Positions 1 to 7,558 of a stretch of DNA of 36,047 nt are shown here, piece after piece. The notes under the pieces were generated by a model that was not told the origin of the DNA, did not search any database, and saw nothing but the letters and a program-made list of their open reading frames with translations. Position numbers and translations under genes: made by a program. Each line of letters opens with the position of its first letter. Within the stretch, counting starts at the first letter, position 1. The stretch is from an uncultured Acinetobacter sp. (GTDB lineage: Bacteria; Cyanobacteriota; Vampirovibrionia; Gastranaerophilales; Gastranaerophilaceae): positions 1 through 36,047 of the forward strand of contig ONVC01000006.1 of assembly GCA_900321205.1 (NCBI GenBank). The letters are read 5' to 3'.

Positions 1-664
1 TATCCATTAATCTTGAGGCGTTTTCTAAAGTTAAAGGTGAAATTCTTTTATTAACCTTATTATTTGCTTCTTTACTCCAGCAGCCCTCAATTTTACAAAG
101 TTCTGCGATTCTGTCTTTTCTCGGTTTTCCTTTTGTTTTTTCAAGGACTTCGCAGACTTCCACCATCATATCTTCGCCGTCACCGATGCAAAAAACATCA
201 ATAAAATCACTTAGCGGAAGCGGATTAAATGCACATGGCCCTCCGGCAAAAACTATCGGCTCATTTTCTTCTCTTTCAGTGTTTTTTACCCCTACCCCCG
301 ACATTTCAAGCATTTTTAAAACAGTCGGGTAGGAAAGTTCATACTGAAGAGAAAATCCTATTCCGTCAAAATCTTTCAAAGCCCTTTTGGACTCAACGCC
401 GTATAAAAACTCGGGTTTGAAATCAGGCTCCGGAGCATAAGCCCTGTCAGCCAAAAATCGTTCAACTTTGTTAACCCTGTCATAAATGATTCTTACACCG
501 AGGTTGCTGATGCCGATTTCGTATTTGTCGGGGAAAACAAAGGCAAACTTAACGGAAGAAGAATGCCAGTCTTTGTTATATGATAAAAACTCTCCGCCGA
601 CATACTGATACGGTTTTGTCGCATTAAAAAGTGCGTCGTGCTGATTTCTGAAAAAACAACTCAT
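1..664 (-). CDS. Radical SAM protein, TIGR03960-like (N-terminal part, cut by window edge)
   Basis: The reading frame runs off the left edge, so only about 221 N-terminal residues are visible. The protein begins MSCFFRNQHD. It contains YVGGE, VFPDKYEIGISNLG, GFSLQYELSY, VFAGGPCAFNP and FCIGDGED, the order expected for the N-terminal B12-binding-like part of the TIGR03960 radical-SAM family. That family is often encoded beside or fused to a DUF2344 protein. The CxxxCxxC cluster would lie beyond the edge and is not seen. Reaction and substrate are unknown for the family. The frame stays open upstream but has no other ATG. A weak -10 (TACGAT, 671-676) lies six bases before the ATG and there is no clear ribosome binding site. 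Confidence 0.85.
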   Translation of the reverse strand, partial: MSCFFRNQHDALFNATKPYQYVGGEFLSYNKDWHSSSVKFAFVFPDKYEIGISNLGVRIIYDRVNKVERFLADRAYAPEPDFKPEFLYGVESKRALKDFDGIGFSLQYELSYPTVLKMLEMSGVGVKNTEREENEPIVFAGGPCAFNPLPLSDFIDVFCIGDGEDMMVEVCEVLEKTKGKPRKDRIAELCKIEGCWSKEANNKVNKRISPLTLENASRLMD

Positions 665-728
665 AAACTTATCGTAACATAAAATTATACATTTAATCCT
701 ACCCCTAACAAAATTTTATGAAATATGC

Positions 729-734
729 TAAAAT
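729..734 (+). promoter_or_regulatory. Extended -10 of cdd
   Basis: TGC-TAAAAT at 726-734 matches an extended -10 (TGNTAtAAT). It lies downstream of an upstream in-frame ATG (718) and upstream of the ATG at 763, so a transcript from here would only include the second start. No good -35 is seen, as is usual for extended -10 promoters. Confidence 0.45.
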
Positions 735-762
735 GTTTGTACACAATAAAGGTAAATATCTT

Positions 763-1152
763 ATGTACGATTATAAATTACTTATGGATAAAGCAAAAGA
801 AGCTTCAAAGCAGTCTTATTCTCCGTTTTCAAGATTTGCGGTAGGTGCTTGTGTTCTTGCAAAAAGCGGCAAGATTTATACAGGTTGTAACGTTGAAAAC
901 TCTTCTTTCGGTATGACAATTTGTGCAGAGAGGTGTGCAATATTTAAGGCTGTATCAGAAGGTGAAAGAGAAATTTTAGCTATCGCAATATATTCTCCAA
1001 ATACTGATGACTGCAACCCCTGCGGTGCGTGCAGGCAAGTTATGTATGAATTCCAGGATGATGAAACAGAGATGGAAATAATCACTGAGAGCATGAGTGA
1101 GCTCATTGTACGAAAACTAAGTGAATATTTGCCTTACGGCTTTAAAATATAA
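763..1152 (+). CDS. cdd: Cytidine deaminase
   Basis: This enzyme hydrolytically deaminates cytidine and deoxycytidine to uridine forms in pyrimidine salvage. In the 129-residue form the zinc site is complete: Cys54 and catalytic Glu56 in CAERC, then Cys87 and Cys90 in PCGACRQV. The substrate loop is GCNVENSSFG. I chose the ATG at 763 because AAAGG lies about ten bases upstream and the -10 box at 729-734 would exclude the ATG at 718. The length then matches the usual 130 or so. cdd often sits in the pgpH-ybeY-dgkA-cdd-era neighbourhood of Firmicutes. Here it comes first, and era is not in the window. Confidence 0.95.
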   Translation: MYDYKLLMDKAKEASKQSYSPFSRFAVGACVLAKSGKIYTGCNVENSSFGMTICAERCAIFKAVSEGEREILAIAIYSPNTDDCNPCGACRQVMYEFQDDETEMEIITESMSELIVRKLSEYLPYGFKI

Positions 1153-1153
1153 A

Positions 1154-1378
1154 ATGTATATAGTAGAATTTTTTATAAAATGGTTAAATAAGAATAAGAG
1201 AGGTACGGGAGCAAATCCTGAAAATCATTTCAAAGAAAGGACAGGGTTTCCGGAAGAGACAGCTTCAAACAGCGTTGAGGACGAAGCATTGACCTGTGAA
1301 CATAATTTTATGCCCGTTGACAGTACGGGTTTGGTCTTAGCTTGTACAAAATGCGGGTTTGTTATAAAACATAAATAA
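1154..1378 (+). CDS. Small zinc-ribbon-like protein, function unknown
   Basis: The 74-residue protein starts one base after the cdd stop codon, so it is probably translated by coupling; no separate ribosome binding site is visible. The first dozen residues are hydrophobic and basic (MYIVEFFIKWLNKNKR), followed by a charged linker. A C-terminal CEH...CTKCG pattern resembles half of a zinc ribbon. I do not recognise the family. Its position between cdd and pgpH suggests co-transcription rather than a shared function. Confidence 0.6.
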   Translation: MYIVEFFIKWLNKNKRGTGANPENHFKERTGFPEETASNSVEDEALTCEHNFMPVDSTGLVLACTKCGFVIKHK

Positions 1379-1408
1379 TCAAATTAGTAATGAGGATTAA
1401 ATTTATAT

Positions 1409-3601
1409 ATGGAAAAATTTCTTAATTTTATATTTTCTAAAGATTTCCGAAATGGGTTTATCTTTGTGTTGTTTACGCTTTTAATGGCGATAACAATATC
1501 ATCTCAAAACTATTTCTTCCAGAAGGTAATTGAGAACGGAATAAGCAAGAAAGATATTATTGCGCAAAAAGATATTGTTGTAATTGATACAAAGAAAACT
1601 GAACAACACAGAAAAGAAGTCGCTCAAAATGTTGAACCGATTATCACTCAGGCGGAAGATGATTTTATAACAACAAACCTGGCAACGTTAAAGAACTCCG
1701 TAATGAAAATTCGTGAAAAAGATGTTTCGGAAGAAACAAAACAAAACGAACTGAATGTTTTGTTTGACGAATCAGGAAAACGCGGACTGGTTGAGTTCTT
1801 GCTAAAATCAAACGATTCGGATTTGGAATCGGTGTTTGATAAAGCTCAGGTTACGCTGAGTGCTGTTTTGAATAACGGTGTTTCTTCAAATGATTTTGAA
1901 AACAATAAAGTCGAAAATATAATTAAACGACACATCCCGAACAGTGTTCCGAGGTATCAGGGAACTCTTATTGTAGGAATCTTAAACCAGGTTATCGTTC
2001 CTAATCTTGTAGTTGATGAGTTTGCAACTGAAATTGCCAAAAAGAATGCGCAAAACTCTGTTAAACCTTATGAAGTTGTGTTCAAAAAAGGTCAGAAGAT
2101 AGTCTTTGAAGGCGAACCTGTAACCAAACTAAAACGTGATGCTCTCAGAGCGGCAGGATACAATGTCCTGGAAGTTAACTGGTGCGGAATCTTAGGAATA
2201 TATTTGCTTGTTGCATTTTTTACTTTTGTATTTTTACAGTATGAAAGAAATTACGAGAAAAAATATTACAACTCGAAATATATGATTATAATGGGTACTT
2301 TTACTCTTTTGCTGGGCTTAATCTCGGCTGTTCTTCCAACCGGATTTTCGCCTGCAATAATACCGATACCTGCTTATACAATTTTATTATCTATATTTAC
2401 AACTCCGAGAAATGCGTTCTTTGCTTCTACAATAGTTTTGGCAATAATTGCAATCGGTATGCACTGGAATATAGAAATTATTGCGGCATTTATGCTTTTG
2501 AATACGGTTGTTATGACATCAATATCAAAGCTTAAATTCTCAAAACGTTCGGACTTGCTTATAGTAAGTGCAAAAATTACTCTTGCAGGTCTTTTGGTCG
2601 TCGGCGGTATTTACTTCCTTGAAAAATATATGATGGATATAGAAAATGCTTTAATCCTGAAAGATTTGGGATACATGGTAATTAACTGCTTTATCATAAG
2701 CGGTGTTATTGTTCTGGGTATTCTTCCGATTATAGAAAACACGTTTAAGGTATTAACTCCGTATGGCTTGGCTGAACTGGCAGACCATAACCAGGAACTT
2801 TTAAAACGTCTTATGCAGGAAGCTCCGGGTACATTCAATCACAGTTTAACTGTTTCTCATATGTGCGAAAATGCGGCAGAAGCAATCGGAGCTGACCCTG
2901 TTTTGGCAAGAGTCGGAGCAATGTACCACGATATCGGAAAACTTCAAAGACCGATGTTTTTTGTTGAAAACCAGTCCTTCTACGGAATAGAAAATCCGCA
3001 TAATACCTGCGCTCCGTCCTTCAGTAAAATGCTTATCACCGCACACCCTAAAGACGGTGTAGAGCTTGCAAAAGATTATCATATCCCGCAGGTTATTCAT
3101 AACTTTATAATGCAGCATCACGGAACGGGTTTGGTTACTTATTTCTATAATGAAGCCTTAAAGGAAAAAGGTGCGGAAAATGTTAAGGAAGAACAATTCC
3201 GTTATCCCGGTCCTAAACCAAACTCAAAAGAAACTGCTATTTTAATGATAGCCGATGCTGTTGAATCTGCCGTAAGAGCTGCTAAAAATCCTACAAACGA
3301 AGAAATTGATAAAATTATCGATAAAATTATTGCAGAAAGACTTAATGACGGGCAGCTGGCTGAATCTCCCCTGACATTCAAAGATATAACGGTTATCGGT
3401 CAGACATTCTCAAGAATGCTCAGAGGTATGCATCATAAGAGAATAAAATACCATGATGATTTGGTTCAGGAACTGGGTAAAAAACAGATAAAAGACCTTA
3501 TTCCGAAGCCTATAGTTGCACAACCGACACTTGATACGGATTTTGATGCAAAAATTAAAGAGCTGGAAAATAAAAAAAATAATTCTTCTGAGGAAACATA
3601 A
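1409..3601 (+). CDS. pgpH: 7TM-HD phosphohydrolase, PgpH/YqfF family
   Basis: A 730-residue membrane protein of the 7TMR-HD family. PgpH of Listeria degrades cyclic di-AMP, so a c-di-AMP phosphodiesterase role is likely by homology. One membrane helix (about 14-32) precedes an extracytoplasmic 7TMR-HDED domain (about 35-250). Seven membrane helices span about 255-450, and a cytoplasmic HD domain follows. The HD domain shows FNHSLTVSH, then YHDIGKL with the metal-binding pair His507-Asp508, and later MQHHGTG and ADAVES. GAGG at 1392-1395 lies 13 bases before the ATG, somewhat far. It is followed after 7 bases by ybeY, an arrangement common in Firmicutes and cyanobacteria. Confidence 0.92.
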   Translation: MEKFLNFIFSKDFRNGFIFVLFTLLMAITISSQNYFFQKVIENGISKKDIIAQKDIVVIDTKKTEQHRKEVAQNVEPIITQAEDDFITTNLATLKNSVMKIREKDVSEETKQNELNVLFDESGKRGLVEFLLKSNDSDLESVFDKAQVTLSAVLNNGVSSNDFENNKVENIIKRHIPNSVPRYQGTLIVGILNQVIVPNLVVDEFATEIAKKNAQNSVKPYEVVFKKGQKIVFEGEPVTKLKRDALRAAGYNVLEVNWCGILGIYLLVAFFTFVFLQYERNYEKKYYNSKYMIIMGTFTLLLGLISAVLPTGFSPAIIPIPAYTILLSIFTTPRNAFFASTIVLAIIAIGMHWNIEIIAAFMLLNTVVMTSISKLKFSKRSDLLIVSAKITLAGLLVVGGIYFLEKYMMDIENALILKDLGYMVINCFIISGVIVLGILPIIENTFKVLTPYGLAELADHNQELLKRLMQEAPGTFNHSLTVSHMCENAAEAIGADPVLARVGAMYHDIGKLQRPMFFVENQSFYGIENPHNTCAPSFSKMLITAHPKDGVELAKDYHIPQVIHNFIMQHHGTGLVTYFYNEALKEKGAENVKEEQFRYPGPKPNSKETAILMIADAVESAVRAAKNPTNEEIDKIIDKIIAERLNDGQLAESPLTFKDITVIGQTFSRMLRGMHHKRIKYHDDLVQELGKKQIKDLIPKPIVAQPTLDTDFDAKIKELENKKNNSSEET

Positions 3602-3608
3602 GACATAA

Positions 3609-4118
3609 ATGCCTGAAATAAACATTTTTACTGAAAATTTATTTGAAAAACAGGATATTGATGAAAAAGATGTAATTGAAAAAACCCGTAAATTACTGGA
3701 ATTTTATATTGCAGATATAGGCTCAAAATCTTGTCTTGAAGGAAGAGAGTATGAATCAATAACTCTTGATATTGTTTTTTGTGATTCGGAAAAAACTCAT
3801 GAGCTAAACAGAGACTATCGTGACAAGGATTATCCTGCCGACATTATTACTTTTGCTATTTTTGCCGATGATGAAAACAGCTTTATCTTTGACGGCGATA
3901 TTAATCTCGGTGAAATAATAATAGCTATGGATAAGGTTAATGAGTGTGTCAATAAAGATATAAGCAATTCGCAAAACTGGAGGCAGGAAATGTTCTTTTT
4001 GATTAGTCACGGATTAATGCATTTATTAGGGTTTGACCACCAGACGGAAGAAGAGTACAATTTTGTTATAGCAGAACAAAGAAAAGCGCTGGAGTGTATT
4101 GAGTATGACAAGATATAA
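3609..4118 (+). CDS. ybeY: Endoribonuclease YbeY (rRNA maturation factor)
   Basis: A single-strand endoribonuclease needed for 16S rRNA 3'-end maturation and ribosome quality control. The metal site HGLMHLLGFDH is present, with His134, His138 and His144 as zinc ligands, and NRDYRDKDYPADIITFA matches the conserved substrate groove. At 169 residues it has the usual length. It lies 7 bases after pgpH and overlaps dgkA by 14 bases, so the three genes form one transcription unit. Confidence 0.95.
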   Translation: MPEINIFTENLFEKQDIDEKDVIEKTRKLLEFYIADIGSKSCLEGREYESITLDIVFCDSEKTHELNRDYRDKDYPADIITFAIFADDENSFIFDGDINLGEIIIAMDKVNECVNKDISNSQNWRQEMFFLISHGLMHLLGFDHQTEEEYNFVIAEQRKALECIEYDKI

Positions 4119-4491
4119 ATCACAGGGGTTTAATAATACTTTCAGAAATGCAAGAAAGGGGTTTAATCTCGCGGTAAGAAGTGAAATAAATATACGTATT
4201 CACGTAACTGTTGCGATACTGGTTTTACTTGCTGCCTGGTATTTAAAATTTTCTGCGGTTGAGTTTTGTATAATTTTAGTTGCAATAGCTCTTGTAATTT
4301 GTTCCGAGATGCTTAATACAGCAATCGAATTTGCACTTGATTCAATTTATCACAACAGATATTCGAGAATGGTTGGTATGGCAAAAGATATTTCAGCAGG
4401 TGCAGTAATGTTTGCAACCTTTATAAGTGTTGCAATAGGCGTAATTCTGTTTGGTACAAATATTTTATCAATGCTTCATGTTATTTCCTGA
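4105..4491 (+). CDS. dgkA: Diacylglycerol/undecaprenol kinase, DgkA family
   Basis: A small integral membrane kinase of 128 residues that phosphorylates diacylglycerol or, in most Gram-positive relatives, undecaprenol. It has three membrane helices and the signature CSEMLNTAIEFALDSI carrying the catalytic and metal-binding Glu residues. The N-terminus (GFNNTFRNARKGFNLAVRSE) is typical. I chose the ATG at 4105 over the TTG at 4099 because GGAG at 4091-4094 is ten bases before the ATG but only four before the TTG. Lipid versus undecaprenol specificity cannot be read from the sequence. Confidence 0.93.
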   Translation: MTRYKSQGFNNTFRNARKGFNLAVRSEINIRIHVTVAILVLLAAWYLKFSAVEFCIILVAIALVICSEMLNTAIEFALDSIYHNRYSRMVGMAKDISAGAVMFATFISVAIGVILFGTNILSMLHVIS

Positions 4492-4981
4492 TTTTTCTTG
4501 TCATAATAAGGTTGTTGTTTTTATCGAAGCATTTATCTCCGAGCCAGTGAGCAAGAAGTTTTCCGTCAACAGAGTATATAAAACTTTCTTTTTCTGAAAC
4601 ACGGGTACCTGTGTTAATAATACTTCCGTCAGGTTTAAATTTTTTAAAATTGCAGGGGTAATTTTGTGAGCTTTTATATGTATAGCTGATAAGTTTTCCG
4701 TTTTGAGAGTAGTAAAAAGAATAGAACGGATTATCATAATAGTGTACTGCATAACTTCCGTCAGAAAATTTTGCAAGTTTGCGGTCTTTGAGTTCGGTTA
4801 TTCCCTGAAACAGATAATTTAAGTTCTCGGTATTATTACTGTCATAAAACCTGTTTTTTAAATCTTCATAACTCAGTTGTTCTGTCGCTTCTGTACTGTA
4901 TTCAACTTCGCCGGTTATGATTTGAGCATTAACAGGAACGCATAATAATATAAACAGAAAAATTAATATAAATCGTTTCAT
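4481..4981 (-). CDS. Exported protein with YwqK/MORN-like motifs, function unknown
   Basis: The 166-residue protein has a clear signal peptide (MKRFILIFLFILLCVPVNA, cleavage after ANA-like VNA). The mature part contains repeated F/Y-x-x-DG-x-hydrophobic units: KFSDGSYAVHYYD, YSQNGKLISYTY, FKPDGSIINTG, YSVDGKLLAHWLG. This resembles the short strand-turn repeats of MORN-variant/YwqK proteins, though I cannot assign a family firmly. It is convergent with dgkA, and the two coding ends overlap by 11 bases. It follows the beta-barrel-like gene at 5030-5671 on the same strand and may share its transcript. Confidence 0.75.
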   Translation of the reverse strand: MKRFILIFLFILLCVPVNAQIITGEVEYSTEATEQLSYEDLKNRFYDSNNTENLNYLFQGITELKDRKLAKFSDGSYAVHYYDNPFYSFYYSQNGKLISYTYKSSQNYPCNFKKFKPDGSIINTGTRVSEKESFIYSVDGKLLAHWLGDKCFDKNNNLIMTRKIRK

Positions 4982-5029
4982 AGATTGTATTTAACGATTT
5001 ATTTTATAAAATCAACAGAATCACTGCTT

Positions 5030-5671
5030 CTAAAACCTGAAATTTGTACCAAAGTTTATCTGGGAAGACCCCGAACCGTTATCCTGTTGTGTTTGTGCAG
5101 CGCCGGCATTAAAATCCATTCTGCCGTCTTTAAAAGGTTTATATTCGACAGACACTTCGCCTTTGTTTGAATCATTACCAAAGTTTTTTGAATACTTATT
5201 TTTCAGCTTTAGCTTGTCTGTCAATTTGAACTCCGGGCCTATACCAACAGAGCCTTTTGTCTGAGCCTCAACTCCGCTTAAAGAATCTGTTTGATAATCA
5301 GCTCCAACGGACATTTTTTCGGTTATATCATAATTTGTATAGAGTGTTCTTTTTTGTGAAACGCTGTCAGGATTAATTGTTGTACCATACTTTGCCCCGA
5401 ATTTTGCTTTTCCGATTGTTTTTTCTTTTTTGTTGGTAATTGTTTTTTGGGAATAAAGCTCTGATGCGTCTTCTTTTATGTATTTGAACGGATGGAATAC
5501 CATATCAGTATCAAAATCGTCTGTTTTTTCTTTCTTTTCGTTATCAATTTGCGGTGAAAAAGTTTTGTACTGATGAATGTCGCCTGCATTCAAATCCAGA
5601 TATACTTCTTCATCGGCAGAAACGGGAAGTAAAAAACAACATGATACAACAATTAATAATAATTTTTTCAT
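5030..5671 (-). CDS. Putative outer-membrane beta-barrel protein
   Basis: The 213-residue protein starts with a signal peptide (MKKLLLIVVSCCFLLPVSA). A charged, probably disordered segment follows (about 40-75). From about residue 88 there are alternating polar/apolar strands such as KAKFGAKYGTT, SVGIGPEFKLTDKLKLKNKYSKNF and GEVSVEYKPFKDGRMDFNAG. The chain ends INFGTNFRF with terminal Phe, the usual signal for BAM-dependent outer-membrane insertion. This implies a double-membrane cell. Function is unknown. A -10 box (TATAAT, complement of 5678-5683) stands six bases before the ATG, so the transcript may be leaderless. Confidence 0.75.
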   Translation of the reverse strand: MKKLLLIVVSCCFLLPVSADEEVYLDLNAGDIHQYKTFSPQIDNEKKEKTDDFDTDMVFHPFKYIKEDASELYSQKTITNKKEKTIGKAKFGAKYGTTINPDSVSQKRTLYTNYDITEKMSVGADYQTDSLSGVEAQTKGSVGIGPEFKLTDKLKLKNKYSKNFGNDSNKGEVSVEYKPFKDGRMDFNAGAAQTQQDNGSGSSQINFGTNFRF

Positions 5672-5677
5672 AAGAAT

Positions 5678-5683
5678 ATTATA
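5678..5683 (-). promoter_or_regulatory. -10 box, probable leaderless start of the beta-barrel gene
   Basis: Perfect TATAAT on the minus strand, then six bases, then the ATG at 5671. No Shine-Dalgarno sequence fits in the gap. A start of transcription about seven bases after the -10 would fall on the A of ATG. Confidence 0.5.
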
Positions 5684-5729
5684 AACTAAATTTATACATA
5701 AAGACAGTTTATATTATTTTTTAAAAGAG

Positions 5730-5735
5730 TATAAT
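5730..5735 (+). promoter_or_regulatory. -10 box of cysK
   Basis: TATAAT at 5730-5735, followed by AAAGGAG at 5743-5749 and the ATG at 5755. The -35 region has no good match. It is divergent from the promoter at 5678-5683. Confidence 0.45.
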
Positions 5736-5754
5736 AAATAAAAAAGGAGTGATA

Positions 5755-6621
5755 ATGATTTATAATAATGTTCTTGAACTTATCGGAAATACGCCTTTGG
5801 TAAGGTATAATGATAATATTTGTTTAAAACTTGAATACTATAACCCGTCAAATTCAATCAAAGACAGAGCTTCTTATTCAATGCTCAGAAGTGCTATGGA
5901 AAGAGGCGAGATTAATAAAGATACGGTTATAATAGAACCTACAAGCGGAAATACGGGAATAGGACTTGCTATGTGCTGTGCTGTTCTGGGACTGAGAATA
6001 ATAATCTGTATGCCCGAAAGTATGTCAATAGAGAGAAGAAAATCTATTTCGGCATATGGAGCAGAACTTGTTTTAACTCCAAAAGAAAAAGGTATGCAGG
6101 GTGCTGTCGATAAGGCAAACGAGCTGAAAAAAGAATATACTAACAGTTATATCCCTATGCAGTTTGCTAATCCTGATAACCCGAGGGCTCACGAACAAAC
6201 AGCAAGAGAGATTAGAGAAGCTGTCGGTGACAGAGAAATTGTAATTTCTGCAGGAATAGGAACGGGCGGAACGGCCTGCGGATTAAAAAGATATTTAGAA
6301 GGTGCACTTGTATATGGTGTTGAACCGAAAGAAAGTCCTTTATTTACCGAAGGAGTTGCTGGTCCTCATAAGATTCAGGGTATCGGTGCTAATTTTAAAC
6401 CTGAAATCTGTAAAGATAATAACCTCGATGGTTTTATTACTGTCAGCGGCGATGATGCAATAGCAGCAGCAAAAGAACTTGCGCAAAAACATGGTGTTTT
6501 TTGCGGTATAAGTTCAGGAGCAAATCTGGTTGCGGCAAAGCAGCTGGCAGAGAAATATCCTGATAAGCTTATTATTTCCATTGTTTGTGACAGCGGTGAA
6601 AGGTATTTATCCGTTTGGTAG
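5755..6621 (+). CDS. cysK: Cysteine synthase (O-acetylserine sulfhydrylase)
   Basis: A PLP enzyme that makes cysteine from O-acetylserine and sulfide. The 288-residue chain shows the Schiff-base lysine in NPSNSIKDRA (Lys36), the substrate loop EPTSGNTGIGLA, the PLP phosphate loop GIGTGGTACG, and ISSGANLVAA near the C-terminus. It is shorter than many CysK (about 305-310), mostly through trimmed loops. I chose ATG 5755 over GTG 5749 because AGGAG at 5745-5749 lies five bases before the ATG and overlaps the GTG. The downstream cysE supplies O-acetylserine; in other bacteria the two enzymes form a complex through the SAT C-terminus. The stop codon TAG merges into an iterated GGGGTAAATA array. 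Confidence 0.95.
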   Translation: MIYNNVLELIGNTPLVRYNDNICLKLEYYNPSNSIKDRASYSMLRSAMERGEINKDTVIIEPTSGNTGIGLAMCCAVLGLRIIICMPESMSIERRKSISAYGAELVLTPKEKGMQGAVDKANELKKEYTNSYIPMQFANPDNPRAHEQTAREIREAVGDREIVISAGIGTGGTACGLKRYLEGALVYGVEPKESPLFTEGVAGPHKIQGIGANFKPEICKDNNLDGFITVSGDDAIAAAKELAQKHGVFCGISSGANLVAAKQLAEKYPDKLIISIVCDSGERYLSVW

Positions 6622-6668
6622 GGGTAAATATTATGGGTAAATATCGGGGGTAAATACAGTGTAAATAT
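6621..6668 (+). repeat. Tandem array of GGGGTAAATAT-type motif
   Basis: Four copies lie between cysK and cysE: GGGGTAAATAT (6621-6631), GGGTAAATAT (6635-6644), GGGGTAAATA (6647-6656) and GTAAATAT (6661-6668). The GTAAATA cores are spaced 13, 13 and 11 bases. The first base belongs to the cysK stop codon. The same 11-mer recurs elsewhere in the window. Confidence 0.75.
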
Positions 6669-6673
6669 TTTTT

Positions 6674-6689
6674 TGGTAAAATGTTACCA
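6674..6689. promoter_or_regulatory. Inverted repeat before cysE
   Basis: TGGTAA-AATG-TTACCA is a perfect 6-bp inverted repeat one base before AAAGG, the cysE ribosome binding site (6691-6695). It also contains TGG-TAAAAT, an extended -10 match. It could be an operator, a promoter or a small RNA hairpin that masks the start. No T-run follows, so it is not a terminator. Confidence 0.4.
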
Positions 6690-6701
6690 TAAAGGTTAAT
6701 T

Positions 6702-7346
6702 ATGTTAAAACGAGCATTAAACAAAATAAAAGAAGATATTAAAGTGATTTATGAAAATGACCCTGCTGCTAATAATATAGCTGAAGTTATTTTTTGTTAT
6801 CCCGGCTTTCAGGCTCTTCTTTTCCACAGAATAGCGCATAAACTTGCATACTGGAAAGTTCCTTTTTTACCGAGATATATTTCTTATCTGACGAGGATTA
6901 TTACAGGGATTGAGATTCATCCGAAAGCAAGAATAGGAAACAGATGTTTTATTGACCACGGAGAAGGTGTTGTTATTGGTGAAACGGCAATTGTTGGTGA
7001 TGATGTTTTAATATATCAGCAGGTAACATTAGGCGGTACGGGTTCCGAGCACGGAAAACGTCACCCGACCATCGGTAACGGTGTTATTTTGGGTGCAGGC
7101 GCAAAAGTTCTCGGGAATATTACAATAGGTGATAATGTCAGAATCGGCGCAGGTTCGGTTGTAATTGACAATGTTCCTGATAACTGTACCGTTGTCGGAG
7201 TTCCCGGCAGGGTAGTTCAGCAAAAAGTGGTTAACCACGAGGGTGTTCTTATGCATAACAGAATCCCTGACCCTGTTACCTGTGAACTTAACAGACTCAA
7301 GTATGAAGTGCAGGAACTGAAAGATAAACTTAATAACGCAGAATAA
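6702..7346 (+). CDS. cysE: Serine O-acetyltransferase
   Basis: It transfers acetyl from acetyl-CoA to serine, the committed step of cysteine synthesis. The 214-residue chain has the N-terminal helical SAT region (DPAANNIAEVIFCYPGFQALLFHRIAH) and then a left-handed beta-helix of hexapeptide repeats (about 65-170). The helix includes IGNRCFIDHGEGVVIGETA, QQVTLGGTG and HPTIGNGVILGAGAKVLG. The active-site histidines are in FIDHG and GTGSEHGKRHP. AAAGG sits six bases before the ATG. It lies 80 bases after cysK with a motif array and a hairpin between, so independent regulation is possible. Confidence 0.95.
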   Translation: MLKRALNKIKEDIKVIYENDPAANNIAEVIFCYPGFQALLFHRIAHKLAYWKVPFLPRYISYLTRIITGIEIHPKARIGNRCFIDHGEGVVIGETAIVGDDVLIYQQVTLGGTGSEHGKRHPTIGNGVILGAGAKVLGNITIGDNVRIGAGSVVIDNVPDNCTVVGVPGRVVQQKVVNHEGVLMHNRIPDPVTCELNRLKYEVQELKDKLNNAE

Positions 7347-7388
7347 AAAGGTTTAAAACCTGAGAATATGCGGAGTTTACCCTGCCTC

Positions 7389-7417
7389 TTGCAAAATTTT
7401 GCAATATATATTATAAT
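7389..7417 (+). promoter_or_regulatory. Sigma70-type promoter with palindromic -35
   Basis: TTGCAA (7389-7394), a 17-base spacer and TATAAT (7412-7417) form a near-ideal promoter. The -35 is the left half of a perfect 16-bp palindrome TTGCAAAATTTTGCAA (7389-7404), a plausible repressor site. Transcription would begin near 7424, giving a leader of about 135 bases before the RGG protein. Confidence 0.65.
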
Positions 7418-7425
7418 GACCATGT

Positions 7426-7442
7426 GAGTTGTATTTCAACTC
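7426..7442 (+). promoter_or_regulatory. Leader hairpin followed by T-rich run
   Basis: GAGTTG-TATTT-CAACTC is a 6-bp stem followed by TTATTTTT. It starts within the first bases of the predicted leader transcript, so it could be an attenuator or a 5' stabilising hairpin. Confidence 0.35.
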
Positions 7443-7558
7443 TTATTTTTGATTGAATCTCGTATATTATTTTAATTAGTAGGAATTTTTTATAAGATTT
7501 TATTAGAATTGAAAGAATGATTAGAATTATTGATGTTATTGATTAAGAGGCTTTTATT

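Noticed and set aside
718-762. N-terminal extension of cytidine deaminase from the ATG at 718
   Set aside because: It has no ribosome binding site, would contain the extended -10, and makes the protein longer than the family norm.
2611-3121. Minus-strand frames inside pgpH and similar antisense frames in metH, rlmN and zupT
   Set aside because: They lack ribosome binding sites and recognisable domains and lie wholly within well-supported genes.
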